In this document: one piece after another, positions 7,409 to 17,335 of the stretch
Position numbering within the stretch: the stretch's first letter is position 1
Layout: every line of letters begins with the position of its first letter
Translations under genes and position numbers: made by a program
The notes under the pieces: model-generated
The model's input: only the letters and a program-made list of their open reading frames with translations
Told to the model about the DNA's origin: nothing
Databases searched by the model: none
Assembly (NCBI GenBank): GCA_021324855.1
Contig: JAJPIG010000026.1
Span: 152,100-216,099, forward strand
DNA: 64,000 bases
Reading direction: 5' to 3'
Origin: Pseudomonadota bacterium
Lineage (GTDB): Bacteria; Desulfobacterota; Binatia; Binatales; Binataceae

Positions 7409-10234
7409 ATGCATAGCGCGGCTAAACATGACCCGCGATTTCGTCAATTGACCGCTGTGGCCTTGCGACCGCTTCTCGTCGGATTGGTCGTCATACTCAC
7501 CGCAGCCGTGTCAGCGCGCGCACAGACCGGCTTTCCAGGCACCAACGGGTTCGGCCATTCTTCGAGCACCGGCGGTTCATCGCCGGGAGGAATGACCGGA
7601 CCGGGTATCGGACAATCGATAGGCGGTCTCGCAGGCACCCCCTCGCTCTCACCCGATCAGATGGCCGCGGTTGCGCAGCGGCTCGGATTGTCGCTCGATG
7701 ATCTGAATGCGCTGCGCAGCGAAGCAGCCAACGGTGGACTCACTTCGGACGAAATTCAACGTCTCTGCCTGCGATTGAGCGCGAAGGGAATCGACCCGCA
7801 GCAGATCGAAGCGATGGCGGGCGCGCTTGGGTTGGGTCTGAACGCAGTGCAAATGGCCTCGCTGAAGAGCTGCTCGGCGCTCGGCCAATCGCCGCAGGGG
7901 ATGCCGACGCCGCAAAATGCGCAGCAGACACAACAGCCGCCTTATTCACCCTTGGGGCCATCGCAGCTCGGACCATCTTCGATTGAGCAGACGTTCCAAT
8001 CGCTTGATTCCGGAGTCCCACCGACCGCGCCCACTCCGAAAACTCTCACGCAGTTCGGCTATTCGCTGTTCAATCAACCTGTAAGCACTTTCGCACCGAC
8101 GGATGACGTTCCGGTCGGTGATGACTATCTCGTCGGTCCCAACGACGAGATGAAGATCCTGATCTGGGGCCGCGTCAACGACAGTCTGGATCTTTTCGTG
8201 AATCGCGATGGCACCATCCTGGTGCCTGAGTTCGGACCGGTGCAGGTCGCGGGTCTGACCTTTGGTCAGGCCAAACAGTTGATCGAAGACCATGCCAAGC
8301 AGATCACGGGCGTCAAGATCGACGTCACGATGGGCAAGCTGCGGACGATACAGGTGTTCGTGATCGGCGAAGTCAATCAGCCCGGCGCCTACACGGTGAG
8401 TGCGCTCTCACGCGTATCGAACGCGATCGTCGCCGCCGGCGGAATCGCCAAGACCGGCAGCCTCCGGCGCATCGAAATTCGACGCCGGAATCAGACGCTG
8501 CGCACCGTCGATCTCTACAACCTGCTGCTCACCGGCGACAACTCGGGCGATGTGCGTCTGGAGCCGCAGGACGTGATCTTCGTGCCGGTCATCGGTCCCG
8601 TCGCGGCGGTCGCCGGCGATGTCAAGCGTCCGGCGATCTACGAAATCAGCCAACACTCGACGCTGGCCGGCGTGCTCAGACTGGCAGGTGGAATCACGGC
8701 ATTCGGCTATTCGCAGCGTCTGCAGGTCGAGCGGGTGCAGAATCACGATCGACGCGTGGTGCTCGACGTCGATTTAAATACTGCGCGCACGCGTGCCTAC
8801 CCGATCGAGGATGGCGACCTGATCAAGGTCTATACCGTTTTGCCGCAGCAGACCAACGTCGTCACCATCGACGGCAACGTCAACCGCCCCGGCAAGTACG
8901 AATATCGCCCGGGGATGCACCTGACCGATCTGATCAACCAAGCCGAAGGCGTGCTGCCGCGCACCTATTTCCGTTATGCCCTGTTGCGCCGCCAGGGTCC
9001 GCAGAAGAATCAGCGTCTGATCCCGGTCAATCTCGACGACGCGATGTCCAACGCGACCGACTCGAACAGCAACCTGGTGTTGTCTCCCGGCGATGACCTG
9101 ACGGTTTTCAGCGAAACCCAAATCCGTGATCTGCCGACCGTTCTGGTACAGGGCGAGGTGCGCAATCCTGGCTACTATGTCCTCGATCACCAGATGCGCG
9201 TGAGTGACCTGATATACGTTGCGGGTGGGTTGAAGGACGACGCCTACGAGCGTCAGGCCGAATTGGCCCGGACTCAGGTGATCAACGGTGTCAAAACCAT
9301 TCACACCTATATGGATGTGGATTTGCGCGCCGCGTTGAGCGGTTCCGATGCACAGAATCCGGTGCTGATGGCCAACGATCAGCTCTTCGTCCGCAAGGCC
9401 TCGGACTGGCATCTGCCGTGGGTGGTACAGATTCGCGGCGAGGTGCGCCGGCCCGGCCCGTACGCGATTCACAAGGGCGAGCGCATCGCAGAGCTTCTGC
9501 AGCGCTCCGGCGGATTGCTGCCCGATGCCTACTTGCCGGCGACGGTGTTCATCCGGCAGTCGATTAAAACAGTTCAACAGCAGGCGCTGGATCAGGCTCG
9601 CGCGCAGCTCGAACAGAAGGTCGCGCAGCTTCAGTTGATGCCTGCGCAGGCGGGAACCTCGGCCTCGCAGAACGGCTCCGACAGCTATTCGAAGGCGCTG
9701 CTCACGATGCAGAACGTGCTGTCCGATACGCAGAATCAGCAGGCGCAGGGCCGGCTCGTAGTGCATCTCGGACCGATCGATCAGCTCGTCCAGAGTGCGA
9801 ACAACGTTGAACTCGAGGATGGCGACCAGATTGCGATTCCGCGCCGTCCCTCGGCCGTGCAGGTGCTCGGTCAGGTCTATACGCCTAACGCGATCATCTG
9901 GCAGCGCAACCTGCGCACGCGCGATTACCTGCAGATGGCCGGCGGACCGACCGAGGGCGCCGATCCCGACCACATCTTCGTCATCCGCGCCGACGGCTCA
10001 GTGCTGACGGATCAGGGTCTCCGGGATTCGGAAAAATCACAGATGTTCCCGCTGCTGCCGGTTATCTCGGGTAGCGGCCTGATGGATACATCGCTGAATC
10101 CTGGCGACACCATCTACGTCCCCGAGCAGCTCGTCTACGTGGACAAGACCGCCTACTGGAAAGACGTCACTCAGATCATCGCCAACGGTGCGATGTCGCT
10201 GGGCGTCATGGGTTTGTTGGGGGCGCAACTATAG
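7409..10234 (+). CDS. outer-membrane polysaccharide export protein with six SLBB-like repeats
   Basis: First gene of EPS locus 1. It has a signal peptide ending near VSARAQ, a Gly/Ser/Gln-rich N-terminal stretch to ~200, then a polysaccharide-export (Wza N-terminal) domain starting at DDYLVGPNDEMKILIWG. This is followed by six repeats of the form GxVxxPGxY, near residues 314, 399, 483, 577, 672 and 816. E. coli Wza is 379 residues with two such folds, so this 941-residue protein is a much longer member, expected to form the periplasm-spanning exit channel. A 32-bp gap precedes the transglycosylase gene. The family call is firm; the polymer is unknown. Confidence 0.92.
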   Translation: MHSAAKHDPRFRQLTAVALRPLLVGLVVILTAAVSARAQTGFPGTNGFGHSSSTGGSSPGGMTGPGIGQSIGGLAGTPSLSPDQMAAVAQRLGLSLDDLNALRSEAANGGLTSDEIQRLCLRLSAKGIDPQQIEAMAGALGLGLNAVQMASLKSCSALGQSPQGMPTPQNAQQTQQPPYSPLGPSQLGPSSIEQTFQSLDSGVPPTAPTPKTLTQFGYSLFNQPVSTFAPTDDVPVGDDYLVGPNDEMKILIWGRVNDSLDLFVNRDGTILVPEFGPVQVAGLTFGQAKQLIEDHAKQITGVKIDVTMGKLRTIQVFVIGEVNQPGAYTVSALSRVSNAIVAAGGIAKTGSLRRIEIRRRNQTLRTVDLYNLLLTGDNSGDVRLEPQDVIFVPVIGPVAAVAGDVKRPAIYEISQHSTLAGVLRLAGGITAFGYSQRLQVERVQNHDRRVVLDVDLNTARTRAYPIEDGDLIKVYTVLPQQTNVVTIDGNVNRPGKYEYRPGMHLTDLINQAEGVLPRTYFRYALLRRQGPQKNQRLIPVNLDDAMSNATDSNSNLVLSPGDDLTVFSETQIRDLPTVLVQGEVRNPGYYVLDHQMRVSDLIYVAGGLKDDAYERQAELARTQVINGVKTIHTYMDVDLRAALSGSDAQNPVLMANDQLFVRKASDWHLPWVVQIRGEVRRPGPYAIHKGERIAELLQRSGGLLPDAYLPATVFIRQSIKTVQQQALDQARAQLEQKVAQLQLMPAQAGTSASQNGSDSYSKALLTMQNVLSDTQNQQAQGRLVVHLGPIDQLVQSANNVELEDGDQIAIPRRPSAVQVLGQVYTPNAIIWQRNLRTRDYLQMAGGPTEGADPDHIFVIRADGSVLTDQGLRDSEKSQMFPLLPVISGSGLMDTSLNPGDTIYVPEQLVYVDKTAYWKDVTQIIANGAMSLGVMGLLGAQL

Positions 10235-10265
10235 CGGGGGAGTTTGAGACTCTAACGGGTTCTTT

Positions 10266-10979
10266 GTGAGGGGAATCGGTCGGATATCGCGATCGATCGC
10301 GGCCGCAGCCGCGATAATCTCGCTCGGCGCGGGCGCCGCATCGGCGCAGCAGCGTCCCGCCACGTTCAACCGAACCGAGACCCGGAACCTGATTATCGCT
10401 GCGGCGCGGCTCTACGATCTCGATCCCGATCTGCTGCGCGCGATCGCAACGGTCGAGTCGGGTGGCAATCCCGAAGCGGTCTCGCCGAAGGGCGCGCAGG
10501 GCCTGATGCAACTGATGCCGGGGACGGCCGAACGCTTCTCGGTTGAGAATCCGTTCGATCCGGTGGATAACGTGCTGGGCGCCGTCCGCTTCATCAATTT
10601 CCTCAAACGCTGGCAGGCTGAGCAGCCGGAACGGCGTGGCAGCCTGGCCGAACTGCTCGCGGCCTATAACGCAGGTCCGGGCGCGGTCGAGAAATACGGC
10701 GGTGTGCCGCCTTATCCGGAGACGCAGGAGTATGTGCGGCGCGTGATGCTCGCCTATCTGTTGGGTGGAAACCTGCCACCGGGCTTCCGCCGCGCTGCCA
10801 CTCGCGAACCTCACGATATTCCCGTAAAGGCGCGCCCCCGGGCGGGCGTGGTGCCCGCTTCATCGGACAGCCACAGCCCCGATCTGCTCGATCAGTTGTC
10901 CGACATTCGGGATCGCCGCAGCAGCGAGATGAAGCGGATGGCGGCGCAGGGCTGGGTGGAATCGAATGACCGGCAATAG
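10266..10979 (+). CDS. lytic transglycosylase (SLT domain)
   Basis: A 237-residue periplasmic enzyme starting at GTG 10266, with a signal peptide ending at AASAQ. The SLT fold spans ~40-165: the catalytic glutamate is Glu64 in ATVESGGNPEA, followed by GAQGLMQLMPGTAERF and AAYNAGPGAVEKYGG. Family members cleave the peptidoglycan glycan strand to form 1,6-anhydro ends. Its place between the export channel and the Wzi-like gene suggests that it opens the cell wall for assembly of the export machinery. The C-terminal ~70 residues are Pro/Arg-rich and unassigned. Its 3' end overlaps the next gene by 14 bp. Confidence 0.9.
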   Translation: MRGIGRISRSIAAAAAIISLGAGAASAQQRPATFNRTETRNLIIAAARLYDLDPDLLRAIATVESGGNPEAVSPKGAQGLMQLMPGTAERFSVENPFDPVDNVLGAVRFINFLKRWQAEQPERRGSLAELLAAYNAGPGAVEKYGGVPPYPETQEYVRRVMLAYLLGGNLPPGFRRAATREPHDIPVKARPRAGVVPASSDSHSPDLLDQLSDIRDRRSSEMKRMAAQGWVESNDRQ

Positions 10980-12690
10980 GCGAATGTGCGGCCGCCGCGG
11001 TTTACGATGGTCCGCGGCTTGCGCGGCCATCGCGGCGCTGGCGCTCGCATCGGCACTGATCGTCTACGCACGGACCGCACACGCCTCGACTTACGCAGTC
11101 TACATCCCGCTCGACGATCCTATTTACAAGGAATTGGACACGCTGAACGGCCTGGGTCTGCTCTACTCCTACATGGACACGATCAAGCCGATCTCCCGCA
11201 TCGAGGCGGCCCGCCTGGTGCTCGAGGCCGAGCGTCATTACGAGCTGCATGAGCAGGGCGAAGACGGGCTCGAGGACGACGACCTGGCGCGTCCGATCCT
11301 GCGCGCGATGCGCGCGCAACTGCACGAGGAGATTGGATGGCTCGAAGATCGGAAGGAAAACAACCTTCCCAACTTGGTCCACCCGCTCGAGCGACTTGAA
11401 CTGCAGTATGTCTATTCGCACGGCGAGGCGCGCGAGGAGCACATCAACCAGGTCAACGGCGCGAACATCAACTTCAACGAAGGGACTCCGCTACTGCCGA
11501 ACAACGACGCGCTCCCGACGGCGACCGGCAGCAACGAGATCGCGCGGGCTTCGAGCTGGGCGGGATTCGGCAGTTTCCTGACGCTGTATGGCGAAGGCGC
11601 AGTCGCGGGGCCTTTCACTCGCTCAGTTAGCGGCCCGCCCGGCTCGGACGCGCGCCGCGTACAGCCGATCGACGCCGAGGCGGTGGTGAGCCTCGGCAAT
11701 ACAGCGATCTCGTTCGGACAGGAAGAGATGTGGTGGGGCGTCGGCCACTTCGCCGCGCTTTCGCAGAGCGACAACGCTGCCCCGTTCCAGGCCTTGCGCG
11801 TGCAGGGGATTCATCCGACGCATCTGCCGTGGTTCCTCAAGTACCTCGGACTATTTCGATGGAACGCGTTCTTCGGCCAGCTCGATGACGATCGGACCTT
11901 CTCGCGCCCATGGATCGACGGGCAGAACTTCTCCTTCAAGCCGCTGCCGAATTTTGAGTTCGGGTTCACCCACGCGATCGAGTTCGGCGGCTACAACAAC
12001 GATCATTACAACCTGTCGGGCTTCATGGGCCGTGCGAGCGGCCTCTTCACCGGCAATCCCCTGCAGGGCAACACCAACTCGCGCGGCGGCGTATACCTGA
12101 AACTGTACGTGCCAAAATGGCGGAACTCACAGTTCTATTTCGAGATCCTGGGCGAAGATAATCTCACCAAGGAAGTCCCTTATGTCGGCAGGGTGCTGCC
12201 CTTCCTCGCGCGCTCATACCAGGGCGGCTGGTATCTCCCGCGGCTGACCCGGGACGGCCTGACCGATTTCCGGATTGAATGGGCGATTCTCGAACCCAAC
12301 TACTCGCAGCACTCTGACTCGCTTTACTGGACCAACGACGACCGTCTGATGGGCGATCCGATGGGTCCCAATGCCAGCCAGGTCGACATCGATTTCGGCC
12401 GCTGGTTCATGATGAAGTGCAAAGCCGACCTCGACATCTTCTATACCGAGCGCGCGCCGATCTGGAGGCCGCAGATTAACGTTCACAAGGAGCGCAGCGT
12501 CGGCGGCACGCTCGATCTGTGGACGCTGCCGGGGCCGACGCCGGGGACCGCGGGATGGCTCGGCGATGTGAAGGCCCGCAGCGGCTTCGAGTACGTGCAT
12601 GACATCAATTTCGGCAATTCCGGATCGTTACGGGCCATTCTGATGCTTTCGTTTGCGATCCAGCCGAGCTGGAAAAGCATTGAGTATTAG
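10966..12690 (+). CDS. Wzi-like capsule assembly outer-membrane protein
   Basis: A 574-residue protein with a signal peptide (helix around CAAIAALALASALIVYARTAHA). After an N-terminal helical region with a RIEAARLVLEAE segment, it shows alternating aromatic beta-strands typical of an 18-stranded barrel (for example SFGQEEMWWGVGHF and YQGGWYLPRLTRDGLTDFRI). E. coli Wzi binds capsule at the surface and organises it. Overlap with the transglycosylase and a 36-bp gap to the Wzz gene place it in the operon. The likely role is surface retention or late assembly of the polymer; the fold-level assignment is good. Confidence 0.85.
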   Translation: MTGNRRMCGRRGLRWSAACAAIAALALASALIVYARTAHASTYAVYIPLDDPIYKELDTLNGLGLLYSYMDTIKPISRIEAARLVLEAERHYELHEQGEDGLEDDDLARPILRAMRAQLHEEIGWLEDRKENNLPNLVHPLERLELQYVYSHGEAREEHINQVNGANINFNEGTPLLPNNDALPTATGSNEIARASSWAGFGSFLTLYGEGAVAGPFTRSVSGPPGSDARRVQPIDAEAVVSLGNTAISFGQEEMWWGVGHFAALSQSDNAAPFQALRVQGIHPTHLPWFLKYLGLFRWNAFFGQLDDDRTFSRPWIDGQNFSFKPLPNFEFGFTHAIEFGGYNNDHYNLSGFMGRASGLFTGNPLQGNTNSRGGVYLKLYVPKWRNSQFYFEILGEDNLTKEVPYVGRVLPFLARSYQGGWYLPRLTRDGLTDFRIEWAILEPNYSQHSDSLYWTNDDRLMGDPMGPNASQVDIDFGRWFMMKCKADLDIFYTERAPIWRPQINVHKERSVGGTLDLWTLPGPTPGTAGWLGDVKARSGFEYVHDINFGNSGSLRAILMLSFAIQPSWKSIEY

Positions 12691-12726
12691 CACCGCACCG
12701 GGGTAGGCCGGCGGCGTCAGGTTTTT

Positions 12727-13755
12727 ATGGACACGATTAATTCCTTCCCACGTTTGTCCGATTCCAACGGCGCGCAGCTTCCGGCGCATCCGGGCCATCC
12801 CGGGCCAGCGGCGCATCCTCACCTGAGCATCGAGGTGCTCAAGTATTTCAAGATTCTTTCCCGGCACAAACGGCTGATCATCGGGCTGACACTTGCGGCC
12901 GTGATTCTCACCGGCCTGTACCTGGAATTCCTCGCGACGCGGCTCTACCAGGCTCAGGCAATCATCACGCCCGTGCCGCCCGATCAGGACCTGAGCCAGA
13001 TCGGCGGTGGTCTTGAGGACATGCTCGGCGGCGGAAGCGGCGGACTGGCCTCGATGCTGATGGGAACGAGCGACAACGAGCTGGTCTCGGAGCGCGATAT
13101 CGCCATCCTCAACAGTTTCGACTTCACCAACACCTTAATAAAGCGCTACAACCTCGCCACCTATCTCTTAAGTGGCGATGGTGACAACCTCGCCAAGATG
13201 ACGCCATGGAAAAAGTATGAGTACATTAATGGCCGGTTCGGAACCAGTTATGACTACAAGGGCGGCAACCTGGAACTGACCTTTATTGACAGCAGCCCCG
13301 AGCGCGCGCGCCAGGTGCTGACCTGGTATCTCGATGCGTTGCGAGAACGACTGCGCAGCCAGGAGGTCCAGAGCGCCGCGATCGCGGCCAAGTCGCTGGA
13401 AGAGGAAATCTCGCGAACTTCGGACTCGTTGTTGCAAAGTCAACTCTACGAGCTGCTCGCCCGCCAGATTCAGCGCGAGAAACTGGCCCAAGTCGAGGCC
13501 GACTTCGCTTTCAAGATCATCGAGCCTCCGGTAGTGCCGGACGCACGCTACTCGCCGCGTGTGACCCGCTCATCCCTCCTCGCCGGCATCGGCGTCCTGT
13601 TGCTCGTCTGCCTGACCATCGTGGTGCGGGAATGGCTGATGCACGCACATGCTCATCTTACGGCCGCGGCGATCGTTCCGTTGACGAACCCGGTCGAGCA
13701 CGATGACGGCGGACGCGAGCCGGCGGTCGCGGAGCGAATCAGGCTTTATCGCTGA
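12727..13755 (+). CDS. Wzz-type polysaccharide chain-length / co-polymerase protein without kinase domain
   Basis: A 342-residue inner-membrane protein with a cytoplasmic Pro/His-rich N-terminus, a first membrane helix (~50-70, LIIGLTLAAVILTGLYL), a Wzz domain with a periplasmic helical part, and a second membrane helix (~278-297) starting SSLLAGIGVLLLVCL. There is no fused BY-kinase and none follows it, so this locus lacks a Wzc-type phosphoregulator of its own. A glycine-rich insertion (LGGGSGGLASML) sits near 100-110. It should pair with the export protein to set chain length or link export to synthesis. Confidence 0.88.
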   Translation: MDTINSFPRLSDSNGAQLPAHPGHPGPAAHPHLSIEVLKYFKILSRHKRLIIGLTLAAVILTGLYLEFLATRLYQAQAIITPVPPDQDLSQIGGGLEDMLGGGSGGLASMLMGTSDNELVSERDIAILNSFDFTNTLIKRYNLATYLLSGDGDNLAKMTPWKKYEYINGRFGTSYDYKGGNLELTFIDSSPERARQVLTWYLDALRERLRSQEVQSAAIAAKSLEEEISRTSDSLLQSQLYELLARQIQREKLAQVEADFAFKIIEPPVVPDARYSPRVTRSSLLAGIGVLLLVCLTIVVREWLMHAHAHLTAAAIVPLTNPVEHDDGGREPAVAERIRLYR

Positions 13756-13854
13756 AAGTCGTAGTTCCCGCGCGCCGGCTCGCGGCGCGGCCAGCAAACG
13801 TCGCCTAATGTTTGCGGCCCCCGTGGTGCACAGCTAGGCTGGCCGACAGGTAGC

Positions 13855-15120
13855 ATGACTTCTGCGAGCAGCGTCCCGAATCACCCGACGCCCGACGCGA
13901 AGCCGCGGATGCTGGTCGTGATCCACGGCAGCCTCGATTATTATGCGTCGGGGCCCAAGGAGATTCTCGCCTACGAACGCCACTTCGCGATTCATATCGT
14001 CTGCTCGAATTCGCGCCCGCCGGCTTACGACTGGCCTCCGGAAATTGTGGTTGAGCGCATCGGTCTGCATCTGCCCTACGGAAAACGTGGAAGGATGCTG
14101 AGTGTGCTCCGATGGTTGGATTATCTGGTGTTCCGGAACGTCGTGAAGAGGCGAGCTCAACGGCTGCGGCCGGCTGTCGTCTACGCCTACGATGCGCCGG
14201 CATTCGCAGCCGCAAGCTCGGTTCGCCGCCGTGGTCAGGACTGGCCGCTGGTGTACCATTGCTACGACCAGTGGGAGCCGGAACGCCAATCGAAACTTTC
14301 GGTGCGACGCTATCTCGATTTGGTCGCGTTTCGCGAGGGCCGGAACGCGTCGCTGGTGATTTTTCCGGAGATGGAGCGGGCGCGCTACTATATGGATCGG
14401 AGCGGTGATCGGCGGCCGCCGTTAATCCTACCCAACTATCCGAAACTCGACCTGGTCCCGCATATCGAGCAGTTCGAGGCGCTCATCGAACGACGCTTCG
14501 CCAGACGCGAGCTGCTATACACCGGCACGGTCGAGGAAGACATCGCGCTCAGCGAGACGATCGAAGCGGTCGCAAACCTTAAAGGATTTTTGCGAATCTT
14601 CGGCACCCAAAAACACGAAACCCGGCGCGAATTGGATCAACTCATTGCGCGACTCGCGCTTTCCGATCGGGTTTCGTTTTCGGGCTGGATCGCTGCTCAC
14701 GATCGGATGATCGCCGACTCGATGGACGCCAGTCTCGGGCTGTCGCTTTATAAACCGACTTCCGTGAATCGCGCGGCCATGGCCTCGGCCTCGAACAAGC
14801 TCTGGGAATATGCCGCGCGTGGTCTTCCGGCGGTAGTCCCCGATACCCCGAACTACCGCGAAAAGCTCGACGGCGCAGAGTGGGTCGCATATGCGGACCT
14901 GAACGATCCGAAATCGATCGAGCGCGCGGCGCGCTGGTTTCTGGACGATCGGGAGCGCTATGCGAGGGCCGCGCACGCCGCGCGCGACGCCTTTGAGCAG
15001 CGCTACAACTTCGAGCGCGTCGCACCGGATCTCATAGCGCGTCTGCTGGCCCTGGCGAACCCGGCTTCAGCGCCATCTGCAGTGAACGGCGGAGAATCAG
15101 CGAGCATCGCGCGGCCATGA
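13855..15120 (+). CDS. GT-B fold glycosyltransferase
   Basis: A 421-residue glycosyltransferase resembling family GT4. The N-terminal half carries the acceptor-side Rossmann fold (MLVVIHGSLDYYASGPKEIL). The C-terminal half has LLYTGTVEEDIALSE and a SNKLWEYAARGLPAVVPDTP segment, which corresponds to the nucleotide-sugar binding loop before the conserved acidic residue. Sugar specificity cannot be read. Its stop overlaps the next start by 4 bp (ATGA). It follows a 99-bp gap after the Wzz gene, which holds no recognisable signal. Confidence 0.85.
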   Translation: MTSASSVPNHPTPDAKPRMLVVIHGSLDYYASGPKEILAYERHFAIHIVCSNSRPPAYDWPPEIVVERIGLHLPYGKRGRMLSVLRWLDYLVFRNVVKRRAQRLRPAVVYAYDAPAFAAASSVRRRGQDWPLVYHCYDQWEPERQSKLSVRRYLDLVAFREGRNASLVIFPEMERARYYMDRSGDRRPPLILPNYPKLDLVPHIEQFEALIERRFARRELLYTGTVEEDIALSETIEAVANLKGFLRIFGTQKHETRRELDQLIARLALSDRVSFSGWIAAHDRMIADSMDASLGLSLYKPTSVNRAAMASASNKLWEYAARGLPAVVPDTPNYREKLDGAEWVAYADLNDPKSIERAARWFLDDRERYARAAHAARDAFEQRYNFERVAPDLIARLLALANPASAPSAVNGGESASIARP

Positions 15121-16040
15121 CCAACCCACGGAAGCGCCCGGACAAGATGAGCGTCGGACTGGATCGGGCTGCGCGGCGCATCCGCCACTTACCCTTTCTT
15201 GACCGGGCCAATTGGCTGTGGAATTCAATTCGTCCGGCGTACGATGCCGTGCTCCGGGCGACCGCACGCCAAAGCGGTCTCGAACGGCATATTAACGGCA
15301 CCGATCGGTTCCGTATCGCACCCGCCTCGCGCCGTCTGGTAGGCAACTGCTACGAGCCCGAAGTATGGGCGTTAACGATGAGTCTCATACGGCCCGGCGA
15401 CACGATTGTGGACGTCGGCGCGCACATCGGAATTTACGCCATCGCGTTCGCGCTCCGCGCGGGCAGCAACGGTCGGGTCATTGCAATCGAGGCGGATCCG
15501 GCCAACGCCGACCTGATGGAAGCCAATGTGGCGGTCAACCAGCTTCGCAATCTCGAAATCGTCAGAGCGGCAGCGGGAGATCATGCCGGTTCCGTGCGGT
15601 TCGCGTCTCTCAACAGCAAAATTTCGCACGTAGTGGGTCTCACCAACCATAATGCCGCGGTATCTGCCGGCGAAGCGGCAAGGGGAGAGATCGGCGTCCC
15701 GATGATCACGCTCGACAGCCAACTTGCGGGACAGCAGGTCGACTTTATCAAGATCGATGTCGAGGGCTTCGAAGAAGCAGTCCTCAAAGGCGCGCGCGAA
15801 CTGCTCGCCGACAGCAAACGCCGTCCCCGCGCAATTCTCATCGAGGTTCATCCCTACGCCTGGGAGTCGATGTCCACGACCAGCGAGTCGCTCACATCGT
15901 TCATGGAGCAGTGTGGGTATCGGACCGAAACGCTCGATGGCCGACCGCGGCCTCTGATCACCAGTTACGGTCATCTGCTTGCGTTCCCGCTTCACGAATC
16001 GCCGGAACTCTCAAGGAGGCCCCCGGCCGCGGGTTCATGA
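15117..16040 (+). CDS. FkbM-family SAM-dependent methyltransferase
   Basis: A 307-residue protein with the SAM-binding motif I (DTIVDVGAHIGIYAIAFALR), the acidic loop VIAIEADPANADLMEANV, the FkbM signature DFIKIDVEGFEEAVLKGA and a final ILIEVHP strand. FkbM-type enzymes O-methylate hydroxyls and are common in polysaccharide loci, where they methylate sugar residues. Both ends overlap neighbouring genes by 4 bp, so it is translated within the glycosyltransferase series. The exact hydroxyl and sugar are unknown. Confidence 0.9.
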   Translation: MTNPRKRPDKMSVGLDRAARRIRHLPFLDRANWLWNSIRPAYDAVLRATARQSGLERHINGTDRFRIAPASRRLVGNCYEPEVWALTMSLIRPGDTIVDVGAHIGIYAIAFALRAGSNGRVIAIEADPANADLMEANVAVNQLRNLEIVRAAAGDHAGSVRFASLNSKISHVVGLTNHNAAVSAGEAARGEIGVPMITLDSQLAGQQVDFIKIDVEGFEEAVLKGARELLADSKRRPRAILIEVHPYAWESMSTTSESLTSFMEQCGYRTETLDGRPRPLITSYGHLLAFPLHESPELSRRPPAAGS

Positions 16041-17317
16041 GCGCAATAGCACAGGATCGGGCCGCCGCGGCGCGCTCGGAGTCCGGACGGCTGCCGGCTA
16101 ACTATCGCATCCCGATGGCTGCCGCTCTCGCAATCGAGCGGATCGCGAACGCGCTGCTGCGCGATCTGGCGTTCCTCCTATGGCCACGGAAGCGGCCGCG
16201 GTCTGCGGCGCGCGTCTGCGTTTACCGCATCGGGAACATCGGCGACATGGTCTGCGCGCTGCCGGCGATCCATGCGATCCGGCGTGCGTATCCCGAGGCC
16301 CATCTGACGCTGCTTACATCGCCGGGCCTGCGCGGAGCGGCGTGGACCGGCGAGCTGCTCGAGGACCTCGGATGGTTCGATGCCATCGATGTCTATCATG
16401 CGGAAGACATCGCCGGATGGCGCAAGTTGTTCGCGATGGCGCGCCGGCTCCGCGCCAGGCGTTTCGACGTCTGGATTGAACTCCCGCCGGCGCTCGCTCC
16501 GTTTCGTGTCATGCTGCGCAATCTTTTGCTCGCCGGCGGCACCGGGGTCCGATGGGCGGGCGGTTGGGAACTCGCCACGGTGCGCACCGGCAGACAAGCG
16601 CAATCGGAATCGCGGGAATTCGACGACGAAGTTGTTCGGCTCCTTAAGATCACGGCCGCGCTCGGTATTGACGGCGACGACGCCGCTTTCCCGCTCGCAC
16701 TGCCGGCGCGGCATCACCGGCGCGCGGAGGAGATCCTCTCCACGGCGAATCTGGCCGGGCGGCGGCTGATCGCGATCGCTCCGGGTGCGAAGCGGCCGAC
16801 GAATCGATGGCCGACCGAGCGCTTTATAGAGGTTGCGCGGCGGTTTGCGGCACGCGGCTTTGGAATCGCGATCATCGGCGGGGCGTCCGAGCGCGAATTG
16901 TGCGCAAGGGTGGAGACCGGGGCGGGCGGCGACCTGGCCGTGAATCTGGCCGGGCGCTGCTCGGTGCCGGAGTCGTGCGCGGTGCTCGCACGATGCGATT
17001 TGTTGATCTGCAATGATTCCGGTGTGCAGCATCTGGCGGCGGCGATGGGCACGCGATGCGTCTCAATTTTCGCAGCGCGCGATCTCGGGCTCCGCTGGCG
17101 TCCGCATGGCTCCGGCCACGTTGCGATTAGAAAGTGGGTGCCCTGCCACACCTGTCTGCTTGAAGTTTGCCCGTACGACAACCGCTGCGTCGGCCTGATT
17201 ACGGTTGACGAAGTAGCCGCTGCCGCTGAAAGGATTCTGCGCTCGGCGTCCGAGCCCGGCTCTGATGGCGCGTGCGCCTCACACACCGAGTCCGAGATAC
17301 GGCTCAGGTCGGCTTGA
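16037..17317 (+). CDS. family 9 glycosyltransferase (heptosyltransferase-like)
   Basis: The start at ATG 16037 overlaps the methyltransferase stop by 4 bp; a longer frame from 15911 runs into that gene and is not supported. The 426-residue product carries the GT9 hallmarks: RIGNIGDMVCALPAIHAIRR near the N-terminus, IAIAPGAKRPTNRWP in the second domain, then LLICNDSGVQHLAAAMGT and late cysteines (CHTCLLEVCPY). GT9 enzymes transfer ADP-heptose or related sugars in LPS core. Here, inside an EPS locus, it may add a heptose-like or other residue; the donor is inferred only from family. Confidence 0.9.
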   Translation: MSAIAQDRAAAARSESGRLPANYRIPMAAALAIERIANALLRDLAFLLWPRKRPRSAARVCVYRIGNIGDMVCALPAIHAIRRAYPEAHLTLLTSPGLRGAAWTGELLEDLGWFDAIDVYHAEDIAGWRKLFAMARRLRARRFDVWIELPPALAPFRVMLRNLLLAGGTGVRWAGGWELATVRTGRQAQSESREFDDEVVRLLKITAALGIDGDDAAFPLALPARHHRRAEEILSTANLAGRRLIAIAPGAKRPTNRWPTERFIEVARRFAARGFGIAIIGGASERELCARVETGAGGDLAVNLAGRCSVPESCAVLARCDLLICNDSGVQHLAAAMGTRCVSIFAARDLGLRWRPHGSGHVAIRKWVPCHTCLLEVCPYDNRCVGLITVDEVAAAAERILRSASEPGSDGACASHTESEIRLRSA

Positions 17318-17335
17318 ATGGTCGCATAGCGCTCG

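Noticed and set aside
8774..9973. Long minus-strand open frame (399 codons) opposite the export gene
   Set aside because: It mirrors the codons of a clear six-repeat export protein; GC-rich third positions keep the antisense frame open. No fold or start signal.
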